A stretch of DNA of 64,000 bases, taken from Lysobacteraceae bacterium NML93-0399. GTDB taxonomy: Bacteria > Pseudomonadota > Gammaproteobacteria > Xanthomonadales > Xanthomonadaceae. Where the stretch lies: positions 682,001 to 746,000 of the forward strand of contig NTJI01000002.1 of assembly GCA_002307375.1 (NCBI GenBank), read 5' to 3'. Under the pieces are notes generated by a model that saw only the letters and a list, made by a program, of their open reading frames with translations, was not told the origin of the DNA and searched no databases. Within the stretch, counting starts at the first letter, position 1. Every line of letters starts with the position of its first letter. The translations under genes were made by a program, and so were the position numbers. Shown piece by piece: positions 1-13,242 of this stretch.

Positions 1-1239
1 GACGCGCTTCTTGAGCAGGTCGCGTAGGGGAATGCGCAGGTCATCGAGCGCGCCGGCCGCGGCAATGCCCAGGGCGTCGTCGCGACACGGCAGGTGCGCC
101 TCGGCGACCGGGATGCGCAGGTGGCAGGCTTCGTAGAGTTCGCCGACGGTCAGCGTGTCGAGGTCGCGCGCCAGCAGCCATTCGCCGGTCTCGGCGCGGC
201 GCAGCAGGGCGATCTCCTCGAGCTGGGCGAGCATCTGCTGCACCAGCGTGTCGGTGAGCATCGGTTCCAACGCCTGGATTTCGTCGCTGTGCAGCCCGCG
301 CCCGTCGCGGCGCGCAGCGGCAAAGCGACCGAGCATGCGCAGCAGGCCGTAGAGCTCGTAGCCGCGCGGCAGGCGCATGTGTGCGGGCTGGTAGCGGAAG
401 GCGGAGATCGACGCCGCGAACGAGGCGCCGAGCAGGATCGCCACCCAGATCAGATACACCCACAGCAGGAAGATCGGCAGGAACGCGATCTGCCCGTAGA
501 TGCGCTCGTAGGCGTCGAAGCTGCCCAGATATAGGCCGATCGCCCACTTCACGACCTGCGACAGCAGCACCGCCAGCGCCGCGCCCGCCACCGCATGCCG
601 CCATTGCACCGTGCGGTGCGGCACCACGCGGAAGATGGTGGTGAAGGCGGCGAGTTCGATCAGCATCGGCGCGGCCCACAACATCAGCCCGCGCAGCAGG
701 CGGCCCGAATCGGTGCTGAAGATCTCCAGTGCGAAGAACCTGGCCGAAACCGCGAGGCTCGCCGTAGCCACCAGCGCGCCCAGCGTCAGCACCGTCCAGT
801 AGACGAGGAACCGTCCGAACGTCGGCCGCGCCGACTTGACCCGCCAAATGCGGTTGAACGTCGTCTCGACGCTGAGCAGCGTCACCAGCACCGAGATCAC
901 CAGCGCGATCACGCCGATCGTCGTCAGCTGGCCGGTGTTGGTCGACAGTTGCAGCAGCACTGCTTCGACCGCGCGCGCCGAGTCGGGCACGAAGTTGGAG
1001 AAGATGTAGTCGCTGAGCTGGTCGCGCCACTGACTGAACGCGGGGAACACCGCCAGCACACCGAACACGACCATCGACAGCGGCACCAGCGCGAACACGG
1101 TGGTGAACGCCAGCGCGCCGGCCGCTTCGAACAGCCGGTCGTCGAGGAAGCGGCGCCACAGGAATCTTGCGAAGGTCAGCGCGCGTGCACGATCCATCGC
1201 GCGTTCGATCCAGCGGCTGAAGGTGTCGAGGGGCTCCAT
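1..1239 (-). CDS. YihY/BrkB family inner-membrane protein, cut by left edge
   Basis: The minus-strand frame starts at the ATG ending at 1239 (MEPLDTFSRWIERAMDRA) and stays open to base 1, so only the C-terminus is missing. About 413 residues are present. The family, once called ribonuclease BN, is now regarded as an integral membrane protein of unknown role. Residues about 20-290 hold the typical set of membrane helices, including FTTVFALVPLS near the start and a FLPIFLLWVYLIW helix late in the domain. The last 120 residues are soluble and contain helix-turn-helix-like sequence, as in the longer xanthomonad members. No neighbour helps with function. The 600 bases upstream carry repeats rather than a visible promoter. 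Confidence 0.85.
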   Translation of the reverse strand, partial: MEPLDTFSRWIERAMDRARALTFARFLWRRFLDDRLFEAAGALAFTTVFALVPLSMVVFGVLAVFPAFSQWRDQLSDYIFSNFVPDSARAVEAVLLQLSTNTGQLTTIGVIALVISVLVTLLSVETTFNRIWRVKSARPTFGRFLVYWTVLTLGALVATASLAVSARFFALEIFSTDSGRLLRGLMLWAAPMLIELAAFTTIFRVVPHRTVQWRHAVAGAALAVLLSQVVKWAIGLYLGSFDAYERIYGQIAFLPIFLLWVYLIWVAILLGASFAASISAFRYQPAHMRLPRGYELYGLLRMLGRFAAARRDGRGLHSDEIQALEPMLTDTLVQQMLAQLEEIALLRRAETGEWLLARDLDTLTVGELYEACHLRIPVAEAHLPCRDDALGIAAAGALDDLRIPLRDLLKKRV

Positions 1240-1330
1240 TGCGCGCAGCGTAGCAAGCGTCGGAGAGAAACGCCGTGCTCGCGCAGGTCGCGGCGCCGAC
1301 GCGTCGCCGGCGCCGCGCCAGTCCGGCGAT

Positions 1331-2788
<1,458 letters not shown>

Positions 2789-2845
2789 CCGTTCCGGCGC
2801 CCCGGTATCATGCGCGCTCCCGATTCCGCGCAGGCCCGCATCACG

Positions 2846-3334
2846 ATGGACGAGCTGCTGATCGTCACCACCGGTGGCACGATCGACAAGATCTACTTCG
2901 ACGACAAGTCGGACTTCCAGGTCGGTGACCCGCAAATCGGCCGCATGCTCGAAGAGCTCGGCGTGGCATTCCGTTTCCGGGTGATTCCGATCATCCGCAA
3001 GGATTCGCTGCACATCACCGACGAGGACCGCGAACTGATCCGCGCCACGATCGCCGCGCAGTCCGCGCGCCATGTGCTGCTCACCCACGGCACCGATTCG
3101 ATGGTCGAAACCGCACGCGTGCTGTCGTCGATCGCCGACAAGACCATCGTGCTCACGGGCGCGCTGAGCCCGGCGCGCTTCCGCGGCTCGGACGCCGAGT
3201 TCAACATCGGTACCGCTGTCGGCGCCGTGCAGTCCAAGCCGCCGGGCGTTTACGTGGCGATGAACGGCCGCATCTGGGACCCGCTCAAGGTCCGCAAGAA
3301 CGTCGAGGCCAACCGGTTCGAGCCGATCGGCTGA
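2846..3334 (+). CDS. half-size asparaginase-domain protein
   Basis: A 162-residue protein matching only the N-terminal domain of type I/II L-asparaginases, which are about 330 residues long. The first catalytic motif TGGTIDK lies at 9-15 and the second, HGTDSM, at 81-86. A lysine in the KTIVLTGA segment near 99 could complete the usual Thr-Thr-Asp-Lys set. The C-terminal domain, which supplies residues across the dimer in full-length enzymes, is absent. The ending (NRFEPIG, stop) is clean with no remnant downstream, so this is a short family rather than a broken gene. The substrate is unknown. An upstream in-frame ATG at 2810 is less likely because the family N-terminus is MDELLIVTTGG. Confidence 0.8.
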   Translation: MDELLIVTTGGTIDKIYFDDKSDFQVGDPQIGRMLEELGVAFRFRVIPIIRKDSLHITDEDRELIRATIAAQSARHVLLTHGTDSMVETARVLSSIADKTIVLTGALSPARFRGSDAEFNIGTAVGAVQSKPPGVYVAMNGRIWDPLKVRKNVEANRFEPIG

Positions 3335-3341
3335 GTCGCGC

Positions 3342-3785
3342 TCAGTCCCCGGTCGGCTCGAGTGCCGGCCGGCGCGGGCCCGGGCCGATGGTCATCACGC
3401 TGTCGGGTTCGGCGTAGACCACGTCCGGATCGGCATTGAGTGCCTCGAGCAGGCGCTGCGCGCCCGATGCATCGAGCGCGGGCGTGATCGACACCACATC
3501 GGCGCCGACCGCAAGCCGGCGCAGCCAGGTCACTTGCGGCGAGCTGTCCGCGTCGAGCACACCGGCCTGGCGACCGACTTGCGACACCGCGTCGGCCACC
3601 CGATCCTGCGCCTTGCCCGGCGCGCTGTCGTCCTGGTAACGGACGATGAAACGTTGCTCCATGGCGCGGGTCTCCGTGGGGCCGGTTGCGGGCGGCGAAC
3701 CGGTGGCACAGCCGCACAGCAGCGCCGCCGGCAACACGAGCGCGGCGCCGAAGCGCCGCGTCCAGAACATTCGCATACCGGTCAT
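3342..3785 (-). CDS. orphan subtilase-propeptide-like lipoprotein (I9-like)
   Basis: A 147-residue lipoprotein candidate: basic start, hydrophobic stretch 14-24, then LLCGC with the likely lipidated Cys at 26. Residues about 43-130 align by eye with the propeptide of the subtilase encoded at 6337-8070: RFIVRYQDDS against RFIVKYRDGS, LRRLAVGADVV against VRRMALGADVV, and ALNADPDVVYAEPD against QIAADPNVEFVEVD. No catalytic domain follows. In the subtilase family this domain acts as folding chaperone and tight inhibitor of its own protease, so a free-standing copy could inhibit or help fold a protease in trans; that is inference. The ATG at 3785 follows GGAGAGG; a second ATG at 3776 is possible. 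It lies 94 bases after the lysyl endopeptidase gene. Confidence 0.75.
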   Translation of the reverse strand: MTGMRMFWTRRFGAALVLPAALLCGCATGSPPATGPTETRAMEQRFIVRYQDDSAPGKAQDRVADAVSQVGRQAGVLDADSSPQVTWLRRLAVGADVVSITPALDASGAQRLLEALNADPDVVYAEPDSVMTIGPGPRRPALEPTGD

Positions 3786-3845
3786 CGACCTCTCCGCGGA
3801 CGTGCGCGCGACGGGTGGTCGCGCGCGATCGGTCGATGATGCATC

Positions 3846-3867
3846 CACCCCGGGCGAGCCCGGGGTG
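3846..3867 (-). terminator. GC-rich hairpin after the lysyl endopeptidase gene
   Basis: CACCCCGGGC and its complement are separated by two bases, giving a stem of about ten pairs just past the protease stop. No T-run follows on either strand, so it may be an mRNA 3' stabiliser or a weak terminator rather than a full intrinsic terminator. Confidence 0.5.
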
Positions 3868-3879
3868 AACGCGTCAACG

Positions 3880-6336
<2,457 letters not shown>

Positions 6337-8070
6337 TCAGTTGTGGCTGGCGCGCAGCGTGACGCCGGAGAACGACGAGTAGCCGCGCACCAGGATGTGA
6401 TAGGTGCCCGCCTGCGGCGTGGCGGACGAGCAGCTTTCGGTGTTGCCGGTGCGATAGGGCCGGCAGTCGTAGCTGGACGTGGTCGGCGCACTGCCGCGGC
6501 GCACGTACAGGTCGGCATCACCGCTGCCGCCGGAGATCGCGATGACCAGATTGCGCGCGCCCGATGGCACGGTGAAAGTCCAGCGCTGCGCGCTGTTGGC
6601 CGCGCCTGCCAAGCCCGTCACCGGCACGCCGTTCTGCAGGCCGCCGCCACCCGGGTCAGGCCCCGGACCGGGGCCTGGCGTGCCGCCGCCCGACGCGGCC
6701 GCAACGGCCGCTGCCGCGTCGACGATGCCGGCACCGATCGGTTGCGAGGGCGTGGAGGGGAACGGACGTGCGGTGCTGGTGAGCAGCGATTTGATCTGCG
6801 CCGGCGTCTTCGCCGGGTTCGACACCGACTGCACCAGCGCCACCACGCCAGCCACGTGCGGCGCCGCCATGGACGTGCCGTCGTAGGACGCGTAGCTCTC
6901 GCTGCCCGGTGTGGTCTGACCGCTGTTGAGCGTCGAGACGATGCCCGAGCCGGGCGCCGAGATCGTGATGCCCGCGCCGTAATTGGAGAAGCTCGACCGC
7001 GCACCGGTGCTGGTGTTGGACCCCACTGCGATGACGTTGCTGCAGTTGGCCGGCGAGAACCCCGCGACGTTGGCGTTGCTGTTGCCCGCAGCGATCACCA
7101 GCGTGCTTCCGCGACCGACCGCACTGTTGATCGCGCTCTGCATCGCGCTGCCGCAACTGCCGGCACCGCCGAGGCTGAGATTGATGACCTCGGCCGGATT
7201 CTGGTTCGCCGGCACGCCGGCGACGCTGCCGCCCGCGGCCCAGATCACCGCATCGGCGATGTCGGAGTCGTAGCCGCCGCCGCGGCCGAGCACGCGCACC
7301 GGCACGACCTTCGCCTCCGGCGCCGTACCCGCCACGCCGATACCGTTGTTGGTCACCGCGGCCACCGTGCCGGCGACATGGGTGCCGTGCCAGCTGGACG
7401 CATATGGCCCTTCGAAATCGCCCGGATCGCTGGGATCGGCGTCGCGGCCGGAGCCATCGCCGGAAATCGCCGGATCGCTGATGAAATCGTAGCCGGGCAG
7501 GATGTTGGCGTTGAGGTCACTGTGGTTGGTGATGCCGGTATCGAGCACCGCGACGACCGTGCCGGCGCCGCGCGTGGTGTCCCATGCGGTCGTGGCGCGG
7601 ATGCCGCCCGGCCCGGTGCCGAAGCCGTATTGCTGGCCGAAGCGCGGATCGTTGGGGGTCCAGAAGACTCGGTTGCGCTTGTCCACCTCGACGAATTCGA
7701 CATTCGGATCTGCGGCGATCTGACGCATCAGCGATTCGGCATCCACGCGGTCGAGCTTGCGGCTGGCGCGCACGACGTCGGCGCCGAGCGCCATGCGACG
7801 CACGTGCTGGACGCGCAGCTGCTTGCCGCCGCCGACGGCCAGCGAGCCGGCGACGTTGCGCAAGGCCGTATCGACCACGGCCGGATCGGCCTGGGCACTG
7901 GAACCGTCGCGATATTTGACGATGAAGCGGTCGTGGCTCTCGGCCGACTGCAGTCCGCCGAGATTGAGCCGGTCCGTGGCCTGGAGGGACAGCGGCGCAA
8001 GGGCCGCGAGCGCGATGGATGTGGCGGCGGCGAGCAGGCGCCGGCGCGGTGCGAAACGTTGCTTCGACAT
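6337..8070 (-). CDS. secreted S8 subtilisin-like protease with I9 propeptide and PPC domain
   Basis: A 577-residue extracellular serine protease. Start ATG at 8070 (MSKQRFAPRRR) follows GGGGG. Signal peptide about 1-31; I9 propeptide about 46-132 (DRFIVKYRDGSS to VEVDKRN); catalytic domain about 140-455 with Asp177 (VAVLDTGI), His228 (HGTHVAGT), oxyanion Asn330 (AAGNSN) and Ser400 (GTSMAAPHVAGV). A Gly-Pro linker leads to a single PPC domain (about 485-577), which is normally removed during secretion. Close relatives are the extracellular proteases of Xanthomonas and Lysobacter. The gene heads a three-gene minus-strand cluster with a Lys-C type enzyme and a propeptide-like lipoprotein. A CRP/Clp-like site sits about 190 bases upstream. 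Confidence 0.95.
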   Translation of the reverse strand: MSKQRFAPRRRLLAAATSIALAALAPLSLQATDRLNLGGLQSAESHDRFIVKYRDGSSAQADPAVVDTALRNVAGSLAVGGGKQLRVQHVRRMALGADVVRASRKLDRVDAESLMRQIAADPNVEFVEVDKRNRVFWTPNDPRFGQQYGFGTGPGGIRATTAWDTTRGAGTVVAVLDTGITNHSDLNANILPGYDFISDPAISGDGSGRDADPSDPGDFEGPYASSWHGTHVAGTVAAVTNNGIGVAGTAPEAKVVPVRVLGRGGGYDSDIADAVIWAAGGSVAGVPANQNPAEVINLSLGGAGSCGSAMQSAINSAVGRGSTLVIAAGNSNANVAGFSPANCSNVIAVGSNTSTGARSSFSNYGAGITISAPGSGIVSTLNSGQTTPGSESYASYDGTSMAAPHVAGVVALVQSVSNPAKTPAQIKSLLTSTARPFPSTPSQPIGAGIVDAAAAVAAASGGGTPGPGPGPDPGGGGLQNGVPVTGLAGAANSAQRWTFTVPSGARNLVIAISGGSGDADLYVRRGSAPTTSSYDCRPYRTGNTESCSSATPQAGTYHILVRGYSSFSGVTLRASHN

Positions 8071-8180
8071 TCGGGACCCCCGAGACGGTGGGTGAGCCGC
8101 ACGATCGCGGCATGGCCGGAGACGGACTCGTCGCCTGAACATCGGGCAACACCCGCTCCGCAACGAATGCGGACGTGACA

Positions 8181-8199
8181 AAACTGACCGCAAACTGAC
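8181..8199. promoter_or_regulatory. direct repeat AAACTGAC upstream of the subtilase gene
   Basis: AAACTGAC occurs at 8181-8188 and again at 8192-8199, an 11-base step on the same face of the helix. Such spacing is common for binding sites of OmpR-family response regulators. It lies about 115 bases before the subtilase start. No cognate regulator can be named from the sequence. Confidence 0.3.
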
Positions 8200-8258
8200 G
8201 CTACGCGACAGTGCGGCCTCCCGGCAATGGCGGAAAACGTGAAAGTTCGCCCAAGAAG

Positions 8259-8274
8259 TGTGCGCAACGTCACA
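8259..8274. promoter_or_regulatory. CRP/Clp-like binding site upstream of the subtilase gene
   Basis: TGTGC-GCAACG-TCACA differs by one base from the CRP-family consensus TGTGA-N6-TCACA. It lies between the sufT stop and the subtilase start. Both of those genes point left, so the subtilase is the only sensible target. In Xanthomonas and Lysobacter the CRP homologue Clp controls extracellular enzymes, which suits this placing. The other 270 bases of the spacer show no clear -35/-10 pair. Confidence 0.55.
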
Positions 8275-8343
8275 TATTGACAATGCGGGTCACATTTTCG
8301 GAATCGAACGCCGGCTGAACAGAGGCGCGCGCTGTGGCGGCCT

Positions 8344-8895
8344 TCAGAGCATCCCGGTCTCGAGACGCGCGGCCTCGGACATCATCGACCGGTTCCACGG
8401 CGGGTCGAACACCAGTTCCACGTCGGCTTCGGCGACGGTGGGAATCAATTCCAGCTTGCTGCGCACATCGTCGACCAGCACATCGCCCATGCCGCAGCCG
8501 GGCGCGGTCAGCGTCATCTTGACCTCGACGCGGCGCTGGCCGTCGTCGGCCGGCTGCACTTCGGCCTCGTAGACGAGGCCCAGATCGACGACATTGATCG
8601 GGATTTCCGGGTCAAAGCAGGTGCGCAGCTGGTTCCAGACCATGCGCTCGACGGCGGCATCGTCGGCGCCGTCGGGCAGTTCCAGCGGCACCGGCGGCTC
8701 CTTGCCGATCGCGTCGGCGTCGCGCCCGGAAATGCGGAACAGGTTGCCTTCCACGAACAGCGTGTAGCTGCCACCCAGGGCCTGGGTGATGTAGCCGGCG
8801 CTGCCGGCGGGCAGGGTCACGTGTTCGCCGGCCGGCACGAGGACGGCGGCGCAATCGCGCTCGAAACGGACGGGTTCGCTGCTGCGGGAGTACAT
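8344..8895 (-). CDS. sufT: Fe-S cluster assembly protein SufT (MIP18/PaaD-like domain)
   Basis: A 183-residue protein with an N-terminal beta-rich half and a C-terminal MIP18-type domain (about 95-175). The conserved part reads CFDPEIPINVVDLGLVYE, then TAPGCGMGDVLVDDV, with the Cys of the TxPxCxxG motif that defines DUF59 proteins used in Fe-S maturation. The start MYSRSSEPVRFER at 8895 gives the usual SufT length; an ATG 36 bases farther out is possible but adds no conserved sequence. It stands alone here, away from any suf operon, as is often seen for sufT in proteobacteria outside that operon. Confidence 0.85.
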   Translation of the reverse strand: MYSRSSEPVRFERDCAAVLVPAGEHVTLPAGSAGYITQALGGSYTLFVEGNLFRISGRDADAIGKEPPVPLELPDGADDAAVERMVWNQLRTCFDPEIPINVVDLGLVYEAEVQPADDGQRRVEVKMTLTAPGCGMGDVLVDDVRSKLELIPTVAEADVELVFDPPWNRSMMSEAARLETGML

Positions 8896-8994
8896 GGGCT
8901 GGGAAATGGTGGCGAACGGCGGCCACGACAAGTGCTGTCATTGTATCGCCGCCGGCCGCTATGCTGACCGCCCGTTTTCGCCACGCAGTCTTCC

Positions 8995-9417
8995 ATGCCG
9001 TCGAGGCAACACCCCGCGCGTGCCCGACGCTGGCCGCTGGCCATCGCTTTGTTGTTGCTCGGCAGTGCCGGCATCGCCGCGGCGTGGATTCTGCTTGCCG
9101 ACGCGCGCGGCGCCCAGTCGAGCTGGATGGCGGTGATCGCCGCCCTCGATGCGGCCTGGCTGCTGCGACTGGCGCGCGCGCGGCCGGGCACGGTCCGCGC
9201 ACTCGCCGGGGCGACGGCGACGGCACTCGCGATCGTCATCGCCAACTTCGGCATCGTCGCCTCCCAGCTCGCCCGGCCGATGGGCATGCTGCCGTGGGAG
9301 TCGGCCCTCAAGCTCGGCCCGCACCACGCCTGGACGCTGGCGTCATTGGCGAATGCGCCGGTGGACCTGGCCTGGCTGGCCGCCGGTCTGGTGATCGCCG
9401 CCGTCCTCTCGCGCTGA
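8995..9417 (+). CDS. small integral membrane protein, unknown
   Basis: A 140-residue protein with a basic N-terminus (RQHPARARR) and four predicted helices (about 14-33, 43-58, 70-90 and 118-137). I do not recognise a family. It is divergent from sufT (99-base gap). High content of Ala and Leu and no conserved polar motif give no hint of function. Codon use looks like that of the neighbours, so it is probably real and vertically inherited. Confidence 0.6.
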   Translation: MPSRQHPARARRWPLAIALLLLGSAGIAAAWILLADARGAQSSWMAVIAALDAAWLLRLARARPGTVRALAGATATALAIVIANFGIVASQLARPMGMLPWESALKLGPHHAWTLASLANAPVDLAWLAAGLVIAAVLSR

Positions 9418-9897
9418 GGCTGGTCGAGACCCGATCGCACCACTTCGGCTTCGGAAACAGCGTTGCACAGTCCGGGGGGTACGTCGTGGCTCGGTCAATG
9501 CACGCTGCTGCGCGACGCCCCCCGCGCCCGGCGAAGCACGCCAGGCGTTCGCAACGCCTGCGCGCCGGTGCCGCGCAAACGCTGGCTGCTGACCCATAAC
9601 TGGCTCTCCGCCGCAGCTCATCCTAGGCCCGTTCTGCGCAACACCCGGCTGGCACAACGCGCCGCGGCTTGGAGATCACAGTTTCTTACGGCGAGCGAGA
9701 CGTGCGGCTTCTGTACGAAGTCACCGTCTGAAAGTTCGACGCAGCGAACTGGCGGCCGGTGGCCGCGTCGAGCGCGCCATGGATGGCGCGCGCCCGAGTC
9801 AAGGCAGGATGCCTTGACCGAGGGAAGAGCGGCTTCCGGCCGGCAGGTCGCTGCCATCCCGAAGTCGGGTGTCGTGCTCAGAACCGGGTCATAACCC
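9418..9897 (+). other. 480-base non-coding stretch rich in hairpins, some with GGA loops
   Basis: No frame here looks like protein. Several strong hairpins occur: CAGGCGTT/AACGCCTG at 9542-9560, GCGGCC-GGT-GGCCGC at 9752-9766, GCGCGCCA-TGGA-TGGCGCGC at 9771-9790, GTCAAGGCA-GGA-TGCCTTGAC at 9798-9818, and CCCGA-AG-TCGGG at 9858-9869. Two of them place GGA in the loop, the core of CsrA/RsmA binding sites. It may encode a small RNA, or may be the shared 3' region of two converging genes (the membrane protein and pntB). Confidence 0.4.
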
Positions 9898-11294
<1,397 letters not shown>

Positions 11295-11298
<4 letters not shown>

Positions 11299-11816
11299 CG
11301 CAGCGGTTCCACAGCGGTGCCGTGTGCCAGCGGCGGATTACGGTCGAGCCGGTGATGCTCGCGCATTTCCATCGCCGTCTGCAGCAGGCCGACCATGCCG
11401 AGACCGAAAGCCAGCAGCCCGAGCGACAACTGGCCCAGTAGCGGGTCGCCGGACACGTATGCGCCGACGAGTCCCAGCACCATCGCGCCGAGCGCGTAGC
11501 CCGCGATCAGGCCCAGCATCCATGGACCTGTGCGCGGATCTTCCCAGGCCCGACGCGAGACCGCGTTCTGTGTCTTGCCCGGATCCTGCAGCGAAGACAG
11601 ACCGATTCCGATGCCCGCATGCAGCAGCACCATGTTCGCCGCCTCGTACACCGGCGCCCAGCCGCTCGTCGCCGAGCCCGCCGCTGCAAAACCGGCGCGG
11701 ACCGCGAAAACCAGCGCCGCGAGCAGCGCCAGATACTGCAGATAGCTGAGCCACTGGAACATGCGGCGTGCCGACACGATGCGGGTCGACGGCCCCTGAA
11801 TCCCGGTGCCCGTCAT
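11295..11816 (-). CDS. membrane protein inserted in the pnt operon, unknown
   Basis: A 173-residue protein lying between pntA2 and pntB, joined to both by ATGA-type overlaps. Four hydrophobic stretches are visible (about 20-45, 55-75, 95-120 and 125-150), with a polar loop holding SSLQDPGKTQNAVSRRAWED. It is not one of the three known transhydrogenase subunits. The tight coupling on both sides argues that it is made in step with the complex and may be an accessory subunit or assembly factor; that is inference from gene order only. Start MTGTGIQGPS at 11816. Confidence 0.75.
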
Positions 11817-12112
11817 GGGCGATCCGCCTGCTTCGCGCTGGGCTTGAACATCTCCAGCATGCGCTCGGTGACCACATAGCCGCCGGCGGCGTTGCCGGCG
11901 CCCATCAGCACGGCGATGAAGCCGATGACCTTCTCCAGCGTGGTGTCGGCATGCCCGAGTACCAGCATCGCGCCGATCAGCACGATGCCGTGGATGAAGT
12001 TCGAGCCCGACATCAGCGGGGTGTGCAGGATCACCGGCACCCGCGCGATGATCACGTGGCCGGCGATCGCCGCCAGCATGAAGATGTACAGCGCCACGAC
12101 ACCATCGACCAT
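11813..12112 (-). CDS. pntA2: NAD(P) transhydrogenase subunit alpha part 2
   Basis: A 99-residue membrane piece with three helices, corresponding to the C-terminal domain II of a full-length PntA. Signature sequence is HVIIARVPVILHTPLMSG followed by SNFIHGIVL, matching alpha-2 subunits of three-part transhydrogenases such as that of Rhodospirillum. It is the first gene of the minus-strand run pntA2, membrane protein, pntB. Its partner alpha part 1 is not adjacent but 1.85 kb upstream, behind oppositely oriented sigma-factor genes, so this half-operon needs its own promoter in 12113-12308. Confidence 0.92.
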   Translation of the reverse strand: MVDGVVALYIFMLAAIAGHVIIARVPVILHTPLMSGSNFIHGIVLIGAMLVLGHADTTLEKVIGFIAVLMGAGNAAGGYVVTERMLEMFKPSAKQADRP

Positions 12113-12308
12113 TGCGATTCCCCGTGCCCCGTCGTCGCATCATAACCGCCGTTGAACGACGCGTCAGACGCTGGGCCCTGCCCGCGTCAACCCCGCGCGC
12201 CGCCACGCGTTGACCGATGCACACCCCGCCACTGGCGACGACGCGACGATGGATGGCAGCCACTTCCCCGACCCGAATGCGCATCCCACGCACGGTAGGC
12301 TTGGCGAT

Positions 12309-12860
12309 GTGACCGACTTCTCCGCCGCGGCCGATGCCGCCATTCCTGCACTGCCGACGACGCTGGAAGGCTTTCTGGCCAGTGTCGAACGCCGCGCTTT
12401 CCGCTTCGCCGAGCTCGGTCTGCGCCACCGCGATGACGCACTTGATGCGGTGCAGGACGCGATGACGAAGATGCTCGGCTACCGCGAGCGGCCGCCGACT
12501 GAGTGGACACCGCTGTTCTGGACCGTGCTGCGCAGCCGGATCATCGACGTGCAGCGCCGGCGTACGTTCCGTCTGAGCTGGCTCGGCGATGCGCGCATGC
12601 CCGATGGCGAGGAGATCGACTGGGCCGACGCCGGTCCCGACCCCGCCCGCCACCACGACGGCCGCGAGGCCTGGGGACGACTGGCAGAGGTGCTGCGGGG
12701 GCTGCCGCGGCGCCAGCGCGAGGCGTTCACGCTGCGCGTGCTCGAGGAATTCGACGTGCCGACCACCGCGCGCATCATGGGATGCGGCGAAGGCTCGGTG
12801 AAAACCCACCTGTTCCGCGCCCGCGAGGCGCTGCAGAAGCAACTGGAGGAGTTCCGATGA
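12309..12860 (+). CDS. ECF-type RNA polymerase sigma factor
   Basis: A sigma-70 family member of about 183 residues. The sigma-2 region includes DDALDAVQDAMTKML and TPLFWTVLRSRIIDVQRRR, the latter fitting the core-binding and -10 contact region. Sigma-4 ends the protein: LPRRQREAFTLRVLEEF, then GCGEGSVKTHLFRAREAL as the helix-turn-helix. The start is uncertain. GTG at 12309 (VTDFSAAADAAIPAL) gives the usual length; ATG at 12249 or 12210 would add 20 or 33 residues of low-complexity sequence. It is coupled to the next gene by an ATGA overlap, a typical sigma/anti-sigma layout, and sits between the two halves of the pnt locus on the opposite strand. Confidence 0.85.
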   Translation: MTDFSAAADAAIPALPTTLEGFLASVERRAFRFAELGLRHRDDALDAVQDAMTKMLGYRERPPTEWTPLFWTVLRSRIIDVQRRRTFRLSWLGDARMPDGEEIDWADAGPDPARHHDGREAWGRLAEVLRGLPRRQREAFTLRVLEEFDVPTTARIMGCGEGSVKTHLFRAREALQKQLEEFR

Positions 12861-13240
12861 ACCGGAACCAGGACTCGCACGACGAAGCGGCCCTGCGCGC
12901 GCTCTACCGGCAGGCGCAGGCGACCATCACACCGGCCACCACGTCCCGCCTGCACCGCGCGCGACATGCCGCTTCGCAGGCGCCCGCGCCGGCGCGACGT
13001 GGCTGGGGTCTGCCGCTGGCGAGCGGATTTGCCGCGCTCTTCGCGCTCGCGATCGGCGCCCGCATCCTGATGCCGGACACCGCGATGCCGGCGCCTGCCG
13101 CCACGCCGATCCTGGCCGCCGCCGACGAGGCCGCACGTCTCGACGACGGTGTCGAGGACACTCTGGCGAGCTTCGAGGAATCCCCCGACTTCTATCGCTG
13201 GCTTGCCGCCAACGAGGACACCCTGCTGGCCCTGGAGTGA
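12857..13240 (+). CDS. single-pass membrane protein, probable anti-sigma factor
   Basis: A 127-residue protein with an N-terminal soluble part (DSHDEAALRALYRQAQATI), one membrane helix at about 50-68 (LPLASGFAALFALAIGARIL), and an acidic periplasmic tail ending FYRWLAANEDTLLALE. This layout, plus coupling to an ECF sigma gene, fits an anti-sigma factor, but there is no zinc-binding HxxxCxxC motif and no recognised anti-sigma domain. Orientation (N-terminus in the cytoplasm) is predicted. It could instead be a sensor partner of the DUF3106 protein that follows. Confidence 0.65.
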   Translation: MNRNQDSHDEAALRALYRQAQATITPATTSRLHRARHAASQAPAPARRGWGLPLASGFAALFALAIGARILMPDTAMPAPAATPILAAADEAARLDDGVEDTLASFEESPDFYRWLAANEDTLLALE

Positions 13241-13242
13241 CC

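Noticed and set aside
3342..3785. Truncated protease pseudogene
   Set aside because: It has its own ribosome binding site, a lipoprotein signal, a complete propeptide-like domain and a clean stop, with no protease remnant nearby.
9463..9894. Short open frame in the non-coding stretch after the membrane protein
   Set aside because: Composition is Arg/Ser-rich without likeness to any family, and the region is dominated by hairpins.
11817..12842. Extension of the pnt membrane protein frame to a 515-residue product
   Set aside because: The added part runs antisense to pntA2-adjacent and sigma-factor sequence and has no membrane or family character; the ATG at 11816 gives a compact, coupled gene.
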